A DNA stretch of 64,000 nt from Tanypteryx hageni (taxonomy: Eukaryota; Arthropoda; Insecta; Odonata; Petaluridae), in NCBI GenBank assembly GCA_028673005.1, contig CM054118.1, positions 65,343,401 to 65,407,400 on the forward strand. Reading direction: 5' to 3'. A program made the position numbers and the translations under genes. The notes below the pieces were generated by a model. The model was not told where the DNA came from. It searched no databases and was given only the letters and a program-made list of their open reading frames with translations. Shown here one piece after another: positions 12,501-24,300 of this stretch. Each line of letters begins with the position of its first letter. The stretch's first letter is position 1.

Positions 12501-13250
12501 ACGGCGTTGCCGGGCAGCGTAGCAGAGAGAAAGTGTGGTTCGGTAGATATGGCTGACAAATCCCAAATGGACGTTTCTTGGGAAAGACTTTCCATTTTGG
12601 GTTCACGCGCCGTAGTAGCAAAAGCTTTTAAATATTTTCAAGCGCGGGGAAATTTTTTTCTCCAGTTTAGTATTTATTCAAGGGTATCAAAACCAAACGC
12701 TGACTCGTTGAATCGTCCGACATCAAACTTAATGTTGAATAACTCTCTGGAAATTAAATAATTAACAGCCTGGTTTCTGTTAACGCATTTTATATAGCGG
12801 GAGTATTCAACCCAACGTTAAATATTTGAACTATTCAATGCAACTTCTACAGCGACCATATTATTTCGTCATGTCTCTTATTGTATGTTTGTCTCAACCC
12901 GTGTAACCAACACGTCAGTCTTACCATTTTGAATTTCGAAAAAAAGGGAGGAAGTAATTTAATGCAGTTATCCGACACACCCGTGACGTGCAGAGCAAAT
13001 ACGACTTGCGTGACGCATTAATCCGCGTGCCAGAATGTTTGGCGTCATTTAAGAGAATGAAACTTCCTCCTCCCTCTCTCTTCATTGTCGACTCTTCCTC
13101 TCACTGCCTCTCTCTCTCTCTTCTCTTTTTTCTAAGGCACTCACTCATCCCTTTCTCTCCCTCTCTTCTTTTTCGTCTTTCCTTTTTTCACTCATTCTAT
13201 TTCCTCTAATTTTTCTCCCATTTCACCTTACCCCTTTACTCTCTCTCCCC
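9505..13250. other. Non-coding stretch with possible LINE/SINE traces
   Basis: No supported gene. From 11,230 to 11,470 the + strand has an A/G-rich text reminiscent of degenerated LINE carboxy-terminal coding sequence, followed by a (GTAT)n run at 11,510-11,522 that could be a retroposon tail. This is too weak to call. Frames around 12,129-12,566 are not recognisable. C/T-rich simple sequence begins near 13,065. Confidence 0.4.
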
Positions 13251-13253
13251 ACG

Positions 13254-13607
13254 CCCTCCCCAACCTCTCCCCAACCTCTCCCCAACCTCTCCCCAACCTC
13301 TCCCCAACCTCTCCCCAACCTCTCCCAAACCTCTCCCCACTCCCTCCCCAACCTCTCCCAAACCTCTCCCAAACCTCTCCCCAACCTCTCCCAAACCTCT
13401 CCCCAACCTCTCCCCAACCCAACCTCTCCCCAACCTCTCCCCAACCTCTCCCCAACCTCTCCCCACTCCCTCCCCAACCTCTCCCAAACCTCTCCCCAAC
13501 CTCTCCCCAACCTCTCCCCAACCTCTCCCAAACCTCTACCCAACCTCTCCCAAACCTCTCCCAAACCTCTCCCAAACCTCTCCCAAACCTCTCCCAAACC
13601 TCTCCCC
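13254..13607. repeat. 11-bp minisatellite CCCCAACCTCT
   Basis: About 30 tandem copies of CCCCAACCTCT with the variant CCCAAACCTCT and a few interruptions. The unit is not a multiple of three, so reading frames cycle; the minus-strand Gly-Arg-Trp-Glu frames are artefacts. The minus strand has regularly spaced GGGG and GG runs suitable for quadruplex formation. Confidence 0.95.
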
Positions 13608-14374
13608 ACCCTCTTCTCACCTCCCTCACCCTCCCTCCCTCTTCTCTCGCATTTCCTTTCCCTCGCTATCTCTCTCCCATTGTTTTCTTGAAATGTGATC
13701 GAATGGAATACGTGCTCTCTTACTCTTTCCTTTGTCATTCGGCGCTTTTTGCTCAAGTTTTCCTACGAGTTCTTTGTTTATTCTCTTTTTTCTTCCGCCG
13801 TCGCATGGCATAGCTACGGGAGCTCATTGTATTCTGAAAACGCTCGTATCGAATTTAATTTTCTCGAAGCCCGCTCGTTTTTAAGGATGCAGAGAGAAAA
13901 AGAAGTATTTCCTCTTGAGAGAAAAAATCACGCGTTTCCCGAATTATTCCTCTCAAAGTGAAAGGCGAAGAAGTCGTGAATGTATTTCCTTATTATGAGT
14001 AAGCGATACTTTTTTGAGTGGCGGACGAAATAAAAAGTTTCTTTTATATTCTTCCGCGCAGTGGATTTTTTCAATATCGAAGTGATTGTTGGGGATCAAT
14101 TTGAGATAGGTTTTTTCATATTGCCCTCGTTCGATTTCTAGTCGATGGAAATCAGATATGGTTTGGCCAGTGCTTGATAGCATTAGGGACGGTTATATTA
14201 AGGGGAAATTGGGAAGTACATATTTTTATTTTTCTTTAGTCGCTTTATGTGCTTGAAATTTTGATTAGCAAAAATCGCTGGAAAGTTACTATTTTTCCCC
14301 GAAAACATCGCTTTAATTATTTATGAAGTTTGTAATTCTTGTAAGATGTAAAGGCCTGAGTATGTTTTTACTTT

Positions 14375-14995
14375 CTTCATATACGAAGTATATGAAGTAT
14401 CATTTTCATGAAAAAACCGAATTCGAGATTTCAACGGAAATACATGTTTTAAGGTCCCCTAAACACGTTTTGACTATTTTCTCGATGATGTCTTTGTGTC
14501 TGTCTGTATGTGATAGATTTTTGTGGGCGCTCTAACTCAAAAACTATTAATCAGGCCAACGTAAAATTTTATATTTAACATTTTTATAAAAGTTAGAAGA
14601 TCTGATTAGTTTTTGGTAAAAATCGGTCGACCGGAAGTGGGTGTTTACTCTTGTCACATCCGTTATTTTGAAATATTTGCTTTAAAATTTGATAATTGTA
14701 AAAATGCACTGGAATAAAAGTTGTAGGAAATTTAATTTTCTACAACCTTTGTTTGATACATTTTTTCCATATAATGCATTGTTTAAGAGATATCTTATAT
14801 TTTTAGCTGCCACCTACCGACGACTATTGTTAACAATTGACGCTTAGTTAAGTCTTAGTAACGCTCCTTTTTCTTTTCTTAATTGTCAACCGGAAGTAAA
14901 TATTGACAACGATCCCAGAGCTAACAACATGTAATTTGCCATATAAATATGGAGAAAGTCATGTGTTGCCCACATCAGTTTATTTCATTAAGTTG
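14375..14995 (+). repeat. Dispersed repeat, copy 1 of a 600-bp family
   Basis: This segment shares several long blocks with 15,914-16,510: 'aaaaactattaatca', 'aattttatatttaacattttt', 'ccggaagtgggtgtttactc', 'cattgtttaagagatatctt' and 'atatggagaaag..at', in the same order. Copy 1 holds an extra piece at about 14,400-14,515 that is missing in copy 2. No coding capacity or clear ends are visible. It is probably a non-autonomous or heavily decayed transposon in direct orientation to copy 2. Confidence 0.85.
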
Positions 14996-15843
14996 TAACT
15001 TATGACTTGCCACTTATTGCTTAACCATTCCAGACCTGGTGATGCCATTTGGGATGAGGCAGTAGATGAAAATATATATATGCGCCTGATTCACATTTTA
15101 ACGCCATACAGCTATTTAAGTTACTTGTTCCACTCCATTCCTCGCGGTTTAAGTAAGGGATTACGTGTCACCGCGCGGTCTAGATCTCATATCTAAAATT
15201 GTTGGTAAAAATTTAATTATGGTACTTATGAGAATTTTTTTAGAGGTATAACATCACACACCATGACAAATGACTTCAATCGAGTGTTCATATTTGAAGC
15301 TAGAATTTAGATCTTTTTTCATCGGCTATTCATTGCTGGGTTTATGCCACAGCGTATAATACAATCGATTTTTTTCCGGGAAAGGAGTTGATTTTGGGCT
15401 TAAAGGATAAAAATGTGCCACAGCCCAGCATAGTTCTGATCGAACATTACCCCACGCGAAAACTATTTCTAATATCAACCGCTCGCGTAGTCCTCGACGC
15501 TGAAAGGCATTTTTCATTTGTCTCTGTACAACCATTGTCTCATATCACCCATGAAACCCTAGGAAATAGGCGCGCCCGAGTGAATCTCGATGCGGTGTTT
15601 TGTTTCCCGTCGGTTAAGCGTTCTCCGAGAAATGCAAGGAATTCTTTTGGCCTTTGTAAAGGCCATCCTCATGCCCTATATGGTGTCCCCTTTTCCTGAA
15701 AGAGAATATCTTTTGCTCGCTAAGAATATCGATTCCATTGAAAGAATTTACCGGACTTGGTTGGGGGGTGGATGGCGTGTTCGTGTTCTGACATCGGTGT
15801 CGCGGGGTTCGGTTCCCGTTGCAGGCAACGACGGCTGTGATTG

Positions 15844-15847
<4 letters not shown>

Positions 15848-15911
<64 letters not shown>
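15848..15911. repeat. (TA)n microsatellite
   Basis: Uninterrupted TA dinucleotides of about 64 bp, ending where the second copy of the 600-bp repeat begins. Confidence 0.97.
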
Positions 15912-15912
<1 letters not shown>

Positions 15913-15913
15913 T

Positions 15914-16510
15914 TTATCCATCTACGTAGTATAGGAGGTAGCTTTTTTGTGGGTGCTCTAACAAAAACTATTAATCAAGTCAACGCGAAATTTTATATTT
16001 AACATTTTTACAAAAGTCACAAGAACCGATTAGTTTTTGATAAAAGTCGGTCAACCGGAAGTGGGTGTTTACTCTTGTCACTTATCCGTTATTTTTTAAT
16101 ACTTGCTTTAATATTTGATAAATGTAAAACTGTACTGGAATAAAGATTGTATAAAATTTCATTTTCTACAACCTTTGTTTGAAACATTTTTCCATATAAT
16201 GCATTGTTTAAGAGATATCTTATATTTTTAGCTGCCACCACCACGCCACCTACCGACGATTAGTGTTAACAACTGACGCTTAGTTACTTCTTAGTAACGC
16301 TCCTTTTTCTTTTCTTAATTGTTGGAGTTTTGTGGCTGTATCCAATTTCAGAAGGCTATGGTTTGAGTTTATTTCTGTTATTTGTAAAGTCTAAAATTTT
16401 CTCGCAGTTTCTTAAAATATTTATTATTATGTAACCTATTTGGAATTTTTAGAAATATTACAGATATGGAGAAAGCCATTTGGTGGCCACATCAGATTTT
16501 TTACTTTATA
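15914..16510 (+). repeat. Dispersed repeat, copy 2 of a 600-bp family
   Basis: Direct-orientation copy of 14,375-14,995. The opening (catctacgtagtataggagg) aligns with 14,379-14,399, then about 110 bp of copy 1 are absent. The alignment continues to about 16,322, where the copies differ by insertion or deletion, and resumes at 16,463-16,508 (atatggagaaagccat). Confidence 0.83.
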
Positions 16511-16717
16511 TGAGCTATTCATAAAAGTTTGTAAAATGAGGTGGTTTCATAAAATATAAAATATATCTCAAAACCTGCCGTGACTGTACTAGGAATCATA
16601 AAAGACACGCCATCGCCATTGAAAAGCCCGGGGTGAATCCCCGATGGTACGAAAAAAGAACCAAAAGTTTAAGTTTATATATATATAACAACTTATGGAA
16701 AAGGAAAGGTAAAATAG

Positions 16718-16916
16718 ATATATGGATGTCAACAAGGTGTTGGGATGAGGAAACCCAGTGAGCACTCACCAATCAGACGACTTCAGGTTGGCGAGGCCCC
16801 GGGGATGTCGAAGCGACACACGTAAAATAACACAAAAACACAGAAACATCACAAACGTAGAAGCTTTCGGAACTACTCCTCCTTCAGCTACAGAGAGAGA
16901 AACACCTTGTTGACAT

Positions 16917-16924
<8 letters not shown>
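16718..16924 (+). mobile_element. (AT)n-embedded 200-bp element, copy A
   Basis: First of three related segments (with 20,996-21,199 and 57,401-57,600). Shared blocks in order are 'caacaaggtgtt', 'aaccccagtg/agcccagcgg', 'agttggc', 'ggg.cgtcgaag' with 'gacacgtaaaa', a run of ACACA-rich sequence, and 'cttcttcagc/cctccttcagc'. Copy A alone has perfect 24-bp terminal inverted repeats at 16718-16741 and 16901-16924 (AACACCTTGTTGACATCC read at the right end). It abuts an (AT)n tract. On the minus strand 16,862-16,890 reads CTGAAGG, a short hairpin, then GAAAGC, resembling a hammerhead core. No protein is encoded. It might be a Penelope-type element terminus or an independent short element. Confidence 0.7.

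Positions 16925-16971
<47 letters not shown>
16916..16971. repeat. (AT)n microsatellite
   Basis: AT dinucleotides lying between the right end of copy A of the 200-bp element and the truncated RTE copy. Confidence 0.97.
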
Positions 16972-16973
<2 letters not shown>

Positions 16974-17158
16974 GATTAAAGACGTGTTAGAAGGAAAACT
17001 AGATGGAAAAAGAGAGAGGTAGGAAAAGGTTTCAGCTGATAGACGATTTGAATGGGAAAGAGAGTTATCAAGATATGAATAGGACACCGGAAAATAGGAG
17101 TATATGGAGAACCCTGAATAATCACGGACCTGCCTACGGACAGACTACCTATGATGAT
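16972..17158 (+). mobile_element. 5'-truncated RTE retrotransposon copy (3' end only)
   Basis: The segment matches the last 190 bp or so of the full-length RTE at 24,352-24,544, from the codons around 'MIKDVLEGKLDGK' through the stop to the 3' end 'cggacctgcctacggacaga...ctatgatgat'. The identity is about nine bases in ten by eye. Small indels break the frame (for example, the codons near the stop differ), so it is non-functional. It begins immediately after an (AT)n tract, as expected for target-primed reverse transcription that ended early or rejoined at simple sequence. Confidence 0.92.
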
Positions 17159-17437
17159 TTTTTATATTTTTTTAAATGAAAAATAACGGTCTCGACTCGT
17201 TGGTTTTGTGTGACGTCAGTACTCGCACCCTCTGCAAGGTAGCTTTGGCGCCACTAGCGTGCAGCGTGTAAACCGTGGTTTTCGCCTTTCAACTGTCGTT
17301 TATTTTTTTAGTAGTTAAGTTTACTTTTAGTTTAGGACATATTTATAGTAGTGAATTTAATACAAATTGGCGTAGTTTATAGAAATATATAGACAATCAG
17401 TCACTAGTAATAAGTGTTTGTTAGTAATATTTTAAAG

Positions 17438-17620
17438 ATGGACAGGGATTATGTGGAAGCCAAACCAGACAATTTGCCATTCATTGACTCCATTATGACT
17501 GCAAAATATTTAATCAGCAATGAAGAGTTTGTGAGTCCTGAATTCCGGAATACAAAACTCATTTTTTCTCTGGAGAAAACGCTTAAACAGACTAAAAATA
17601 TTTTATTAGAACTTCATTGA
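17438..17620 (+). pseudogene. Small ORF resembling the start of a transposon-borne SWIM/YqaJ-type protein
   Basis: A 60-residue frame begins at an ATG in reasonable context (aaagATGG) and contains KPDNLPFIDSIMTAKYL, then EEFVSPEFRNTK. From memory, this pattern (LP.vD..M...yl....f...E.rg.K) resembles the amino terminus of long arthropod proteins with a SWIM zinc finger and YqaJ-like nuclease domain, often associated with mobile elements. The frame stops after 60 residues, where those proteins continue for hundreds, so this would be a fragment or first exon. The sequence after 17,640 shows no obvious continuation. It could also be a chance ORF. Confidence 0.35.
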
Positions 17621-17639
17621 TGTTAAGGACTATAACAGT

Positions 17640-17996
17640 TGTTCAGTACAAGTTTTAGAAGAAGAACAATCTACCTTGTAAGGAAAGGTGATTAAGTCCA
17701 AGTTGGTTTTTACTTCTCTCTACGCGACTTGAAGCTCGGACCGGCCCACCGGGTCCAGGCTATGACGTCACGAAGTATCGAGGATCGATTCTTCGCCCTT
17801 TTGCCGTTCGATATAAATTGTCTACTTGAACAATTTTTTTCTTGAAGCTAATGATCGTATTTGAATTCTGATTTTAGATTTGTAATCAGGTCAAAAAACT
17901 CCGTAAGATGGCATTAACAAATGTGTAATTACCTCATTATGTCCAGGAGATAATTCAAAATGAAAAATTTAATAAAAGCTGATGCATTATAAAATG

Positions 17997-18037
<41 letters not shown>

Positions 18038-18750
18038 AATATTTGAGAGTTATGATCTTGTTGATTGAAATGATTTTAAATCAATAACGAGTAAACATTT
18101 CGCCTTTTTCTCTTTCCATGGAAGATAAATGAGTGTTTATTTGTGTTATTTTGAAATCTCGACAAATATTTTCGTTTTTGTTTTATTATTTGCTGTCGAA
18201 ATAACTACTACCCGCTTTGTATGTGTTTAAAAAAGTGTCGTAAAAATTTAATTTCAACGTATTTGGCGCCAATATGTCTTGTGCTTGCGTATTAATAAAC
18301 AGGGAGATGTAATCTAGCTGGTAGTGGTAAATTAAATTTAATCCTTAGCGGAATAAATGTCAGTTGACCTCTCCCTCGTCTTTTCGGAATCAATTTAATC
18401 GAAAATGTCCATTTCCTTATGATGAAATAAGAGATAGCGACGTATCCAAATGCTCTCTTCTTTTCCTGTAATGGACGAGCATTCTTGATTAAATCGGACT
18501 TTCGGCTCAATTTTCCGCGTAGGAAGGACGGAATAGGAATGAAGTTTAATATCGATGTTCTTTTTCTCATCTCTTCACCCGTAGGATATAATAACCGCAA
18601 ATATTTTGAGACACGCTCGTGACATTCCTCCCTCCCGACTCCTTACCTACGCAGCACACCAACAACTACTCCAGTCACCCTTCTCTTTCGCTATCACGTG
18701 ACTCGCCCCGCACCCGTATCCATGGCAACGCCACAGGTCCACCAAACCGT
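17640..18750. other. Non-coding stretch with short (TA)n at 17,999-18,033
   Basis: No gene or RNA seen. A 35-bp TA tract lies at 17,999-18,033. The rest is mixed AT-rich DNA. Confidence 0.5.
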
Positions 18751-18754
18751 CTTA

Positions 18755-19605
18755 TTTCTATCTCTCTCTCCCTCTTTTTCTCCATTTTGCAGGAATCTCG
18801 CAACCCTCCCACTCCCAACCATCTCTTTTTTCCTTCTCCTATATCTCTCCCGTTCTAATGTGACTTCACTCCCCAACTTGTCCCACACCTTCCTCCACAT
18901 TTATTTTTTCCTTTTGACCTTCCCTCCCTTTGTCTTCCTCCACCTTTATTTTTCCTTTTGGCCTTCCCTCCCTTTGTCTTCCTCCCTAATTTTTTCCCCT
19001 ACCCTTCTCTACCTCCCCATTCTCTCCTCCCCCCATGCATTCTTTCTCAAACCTCCCCTCTCTCCATCTCTCTTCATCCTTTATCTCTCATCCTTTTTCT
19101 CACTCAAACCCATTTTAGTTCCCTTTGACCTTACCCCTCCCTCTATTTCAAAACCCTTACTGCCTCCTCCCCACCTCTTCCTTCATACTTCCTCTGCCCT
19201 TTCTCTCATATTTCATTCCCTCCTCCTTCCTCCCTGTCTCCTTTTCTTTCCCCCTCATCTCTTCCTGTCCCTCCCTCCTCTCTCCCCCTTCTTCACCCTC
19301 CTCTCTCCCCCTTCTTCACCCTCCTCTCTCCCCTTCTTCTTCCTCCTCTCCCCCCTTCTTCTCCCTCCTCTCTCCCCCTTCTTCTCCCTCCTCTCTCCCC
19401 CTTCTTCTCCCTCCTCTCCCCCCCTTCTGCTCCCTCCTCTCCCCCCCTTCTTCTCCCTCCTCTCTCCCCTTTCTTCTCCCTCCTCTCTCCCACTTCTCCC
19501 TCCTCTCCCCCCTTCTTTTCCCTCCTCCCTCCCCTTCTCCCTCTCGCCCCCCTCCCTCTTTCATCCTCTCCTTCCCTCTTTCCTTATCCCTCTCTCCCAA
19601 TCTCA
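18755..19605. repeat. C/T-rich minisatellite region
   Basis: About 850 bp of polypyrimidine on the + strand. From 19,270 to 19,500 a unit of about 23 bp (CCCTCCTCTCTCCCCCTTCT plus TCT) repeats about ten times with variation. The long Leu/Ser/Pro frames here are composition artefacts. Confidence 0.93.
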
Positions 19606-19609
19606 ATCA

Positions 19610-20915
19610 TCTTTTTAACTCCGTATTTTACTCCACAGTTATATCTGGAGTTGTCTCTCCTTTTGCAGTATTTTATAGAGCGCCCATATGTGTTGAATCC
19701 GCGTCCTCGCGCAAAATAAATCTCCGTGCGTGTGTGCGCGTCCTGGTGTGTTAGCCATCAGTTTCAATTATCTCCTTAACTCTGTGTTGGCAGTTTTTAG
19801 GGTTCGCGCGAGGTTTATCTGAGCAATATGATTCTCCCGGCCGCCTTTTTCCCTCTCCAGATCTCCCTTCCCATTATCTGCACCGTATCTCAGTGTTTTC
19901 TCCTCCCTCTCCCTTTGTATACTTCCCTCTCTCTCCAATAAGCCGCGTTGCCTTTGCCTTTCTTATCCGTTGACACAAGCGCATGTCCTGGGGAACAGTG
20001 AAAGATACCACGGACGTAATAGGCGGAGAATTATGTTTGCACACATGGTCAATATCCCTCCCTCCGTTCCCCTTCTCCCCCCGCTTCCTCCCCCTCTCTC
20101 TTACTCCTTATTCCCTCCATCCGCACTTCTCTTTTGATCCCCTTTTATCCCCTTCCCTCTCTCAAAACACTTATCCGCTTCTTTTTTCGGAAACACAAAT
20201 GACAAATTATTAGTGAATCATAAAAGGGTTGCAAAAATTTATGATGCCTTTCTGCTTCCCTAGGAAGCCGAAGATGGGCTTTTTATATATATCGACGATG
20301 GCCAAGGTTGTTCCAAACCATCTGATTGTTAATTTTTATAAAAATTTGTATTTTCAGTGACTCTACATCTACAAACAGCTGAAATTATTTAGTATTTAGT
20401 CGATAGAGAGATAGAGAAGGTGATGGTTTCAGATTCCGATACGACGAACGAAGTAGTTTCGCTAAAGATCTGCTGTGAATAGGAGATACTATTTAATTTA
20501 TTACATATTATTAAATTTATTTATTAACCTAGTGAGTGAAATGCTATAACCCCCTCCCCCCCCTCCCCCCACCTCCTACCCCCCCCCCACTGTTATACTT
20601 GGCATCAACGAAGGTTTCATAAAAAGCATATGAAAATCAAATGCGTTATTTTTATGAATTCCGACGATACATTCCCTGGCGTAAATATTACTTGGTTTAA
20701 TTTGAAACAGTCCGGAGGCTGCACGTTTGGCAGCCTTTTACGCCAACCAGATCGTTATGGAACCTTTTTATATCTCGTTTCATCCCTCCTGTACGCTTTT
20801 TTCTACTATCGCGTGATCCATTCGCATCTCTCTCAATGACCAACGTCTCGCGAACATATTTCCTCGGCCTTAGACGGCTGCGACGCCAGAGCGCGTGGGA
20901 AGGCGCTTTTCTTTT
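19610..20915. other. Non-coding stretch; C-run tract at 20,551-20,590
   Basis: No gene seen. At 20,551-20,590 the + strand has several runs of five to nine C separated by one or two bases, giving a G-quadruplex-capable minus strand. Smaller C/T-rich patches occur at 19,850-19,940 and 20,050-20,165. Confidence 0.5.
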
Positions 20916-20918
20916 CGG

Positions 20919-20920
<2 letters not shown>

Positions 20921-20983
<63 letters not shown>

Positions 20984-20998
20984 TACATACATATATTA
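20921..20998. repeat. (AT)n microsatellite, imperfect at its right end
   Basis: AT dinucleotides from 20,921 to 20,977, then ACAT-interrupted repeats to 20,996, directly to the left of copy B of the 200-bp element. Confidence 0.97.
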
Positions 20999-21199
20999 AC
21001 TTAAGGAAAAGAAAAGGTAGTGATGAGGGTGGCAACAAGGTGTTGAAGGAAGCCCAGCGGACTCTTACCTAGTTGAGGACCAAGTTGGCAGGCTGCTGGG
21101 GGCGTCAAAGAGAGACACGTAAAAAAAACACGCACACGACAAAAAAAACGAAAGCTGATCGGGTCTATGCCCTTCTTCAGCGATAGAGTAACTGAAAGT
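20996..21199 (+). mobile_element. (AT)n-embedded 200-bp element, copy B
   Basis: About nine bases in ten match copy C (57,401-57,600) over the whole length, beginning 'attaactt.aaggaaaagaaa' and ending 'agagtaac..aaagtatata'. It lies precisely between two (AT)n tracts. The minus strand at 21,154-21,180 reads CTGAAGA, A, a GGGC/ACCC hairpin with an AUAG loop, then GATC, a diverged form of the copy A hairpin. No coding capacity. It lacks the terminal inverted repeats of copy A. Directly to its right, beyond (AT)n, stand the tRNA-like head and the RTE. Confidence 0.82.
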
Positions 21200-21216
21200 A
21201 TATATATGTATGTATG

Positions 21217-21281
<65 letters not shown>
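21199..21281. repeat. (AT)n microsatellite with GTAT interruptions
   Basis: AT repeats with (GTAT)n at 21,207-21,222. The tract separates copy B of the 200-bp element from the tRNA-like head. Confidence 0.97.
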
Positions 21282-21282
<1 letters not shown>

Positions 21283-21283
21283 G

Positions 21284-21362
21284 CACTGGTGGTGTAGTGG
21301 TTAGCGTGTCGGCTTTCTATTGCAAAGTTCGGGGGTTCAAACCCCTCGAATGAAGGTTTTAT
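21284..21362 (+). mobile_element. tRNA-derived SINE head in front of the RTE
   Basis: Pol III promoter boxes are present: A box TGGTGTAGTGG at 21290-21300 and B box GGTTCAAACCC at 21334-21344. The B box lies in a T-arm-like stem GGGG/CCCC. The arrangement is a tRNA-like fold of about 70 nt with an anticodon-like arm (CTTT/AAAG), but I do not call it a functional tRNA because the acceptor stem does not pair. A 13-A run follows at 21,364-21,376. The same A box occurs in the SINE at 50,169. It is either a separate SINE inserted upstream of the RTE in the same orientation or part of that RTE's 5' region. Confidence 0.75.
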
Positions 21363-21377
21363 TAAAAAAAAAAAAAC

Positions 21378-24300
21378 TATCATCAGTGCCTGGCAGTAGG
21401 CAGCAGTACTGTCAGTATGGTATAGAGCCGAAAACAAATGATGTTGGTTGGGTCTATATCCAATACAGCTGTAGGCGTGATCAGGACGATTTGAACGGCT
21501 ACAGTACTGCGATGTGGAAAGCAAGAGGGAAACTACCACATTACAATCCCTAGTAAAGATTATATGGTTGGACAATATGAGTTCTCTCGAGGTAAAACAA
21601 TCCGGAGGTAAAATAGTCCCCCAATCGGATCTCCGGGCGGGGACTGCCTTGAGGAAAACATTTGTCGAAAGTAAATTACGAATAGGGACTTGGAACGTAA
21701 GAACTATGAGAAAGGCAGGAAAGCTAGAGAACTTGAAAGAAGAAATGAGAAGAAATAGAGTTGACATTATAGGGCTAAGCGAAACTAGATGGGAGGGAGA
21801 AGGACAGTTCGACTCGGAAGAATTCACGGTAGTTTATTCTGGAGGAAATAGTGGGGAAAGGGGAGTAGCTCTGGTACTTAGGAAAGATATGATGAAAAGC
21901 GTGACAAAGATAATAGCAACGAACGATAGACTGATGGCAATAAAGCTAAAAGCAGTCCCAGTGGACATGCTGATAATCCAGGTATATATGCCAACGTCAG
22001 CTCATGACGATGAAGAAATAGATGAGATCTATGAGCAAATTAATGAAATTTACGAAGAAGACGGAAGAGGAAAGGTAAACTGCATAATAATGGGAGATTG
22101 GAACAGCATAGTCGGAGAAGGACAGGAAGAAAATGTTGTCGGGCAATACGGACTTGGAAAGAGAAATCGAGGAGGGGAGAAACTTGTAGAATTCTGCATC
22201 AATAATGACCTTGTAGTGACTAATACATGGTTCAAAAACCATAAACGAAGGTTATACACATGGAAAAGCCCAGGAGATAGAATGAGATGCCAAATAGATT
22301 ACATCCTTGTAAAACAAAGATTCAGGAACAGCATAAAGAATGCCAAGGCATTGCAAGGAGCGGACATTGATTCAGATCACAGCCTTCTAATAGTTGACGT
22401 GAGTACAAAGCTCAAACAAATAAGAAAAACGAGAAGAGAAAGACAGACCTGGGACGTAGAAAAACTGAAAGAAAGGCAGGATGTAGTCAGCATGAAGTTG
22501 GAAGATAACCTAAGGAAGTTGGAAAACAAACCGAAGACCGTTGATATAGAATGGGATGAAATTAAAACCAGTATTAAGGATACCTTGGATAAAGAGATTG
22601 GAAAACAAGAGAAGAAAATCAGAAAACCATGGATCACGAAGGAAATGCTGGAGAAAATGGATGAGAGACGAAAATGGAAAAACGTTAACAGTGAAGAAGG
22701 TAGAGCCAACTATAGGCGTATAAACAATGAGTTGAGAAGGGTAACAGATAAAGCTAGAGAAAACTGGATAAAAGGAAAATGTGATGAAATAGAACAAATG
22801 GAGAAGTTAGGACGGTACGATATGATGTACGCTAGGGCACTGGAATTAGAAGATAAGAAGTCTAATGGAATTTGTGGTAAAGGAATTATGAATACGGATG
22901 GGAAGATAGTCTCAGAAACAAAGGATGTAGCACAGGTATGGGAAGAATACATTAAGGAATTATACGGCAAACAGGCAGGAGAGGGGAAAATAGAACTGGA
23001 AAATGAGAAAAACATTGAAGAAGACAACTTAGGACCAAGTATTATGGAGAGCGAAGTAGAAAAGGCGATAGTGGAACTAAAGAAGGGGAAAGCCACGGGC
23101 AGCGATGGAATACCGGCTGAGATACTTAAAGTCATAGGATCAGAAGGACTAAAAGTGATCACGAAATTAATTAATAAGATTTACGACACGGGAGAGTGGC
23201 CTCAGGATTTCCTAGAAGTAACAATGATCCCTCTAAAGAAGAAGCCAAAGGCAATGCAGTGTAAAGATTACAGAACTATAAGCCTTCTGTCACACACATC
23301 GAAGATCATCACGAGGATTCTTAATAAAAGGCTGGAGAAAAAGGCAGAAGAAATAATAGGGGAAGATCAATTCGGTTTCAGAAAAGGACGAGGAACTAGA
23401 GATGCTATAGGAGTAGTTAGAATCATATCAGAAAGGGCAATAGAATACAGTCAAGATATCTGCGCATGTTTCGTAGACTGGCAGAAGGCCTTTGATAGAG
23501 TAAATTGGATAAAGTTGATGAAGATATTAAAGGATATAGGTGTAGACTGGAAAGACAGGAGACTGATTAGGAATCTATATGAGAATCAAGTTGTAAAGGT
23601 CAGGTTTGAGAATGTGAACACCTGCGGAATAAATATCGGTAGAGGAGTAAGACAAGGCTGCTGCCTATCGCCAACCCTATTCAATATATATGGAGAAAGT
23701 CTAATGCAAGAAGCTTTAGAAGGCACAGGGGATTTCAAAATTGGAGGAAGGATTATAAGAACAGTGAAATACGCAGATGATCAAGTACTTCTAGCAAGAA
23801 AGGAAGAGGAGCTACAAAAAATGATAAATAGACTAGTGATAACAGGTAGAAAATACGGTATGGAAATAAATACAGAAAAATCCAAGGTCATTCGAATATC
23901 GGGTAAAGAAGAGAATCTGAACATAACTATTGGGGGAAAGCCATTAGAACAAGTTTCAGAATATAAATACCTTGGAAGTATCATAACACGAGAGGCAAAA
24001 TGTACGGATGAGATCAAAACTAGAATAGGAAAAGCAAAAGCGGCTTTCAGGAGAAAGAAACAACTACTTACAGGGAATATAAGGGAAGATATCCGCAAGA
24101 AGTTGATAAAATGCTACGTATGGAGTATAGCATTGTATGGGGCAGAAACATGGACGCTAAGGAAAAATGACATAAAATACTTGGAAAGCTTTGAAATGTG
24201 GACTTGGAGGAGAATGCTGAAGATAAAATGGACAGATAGGATGAAAAACGATGAAGTGCTACGAAGAATAGGAGAGAAGCGAATGATTATACAGACTATC

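Noticed and set aside
16633..16647. B-box-like hairpin CGGGGTGAATCCCCG
   Set aside because: No matching A box upstream; it cannot be called a tRNA or SINE.
21177..24098. Minus-strand frames under the RTE ORF
   Set aside because: They are shadows of the clearly coding + strand, which has a full set of endonuclease and reverse-transcriptase motifs.
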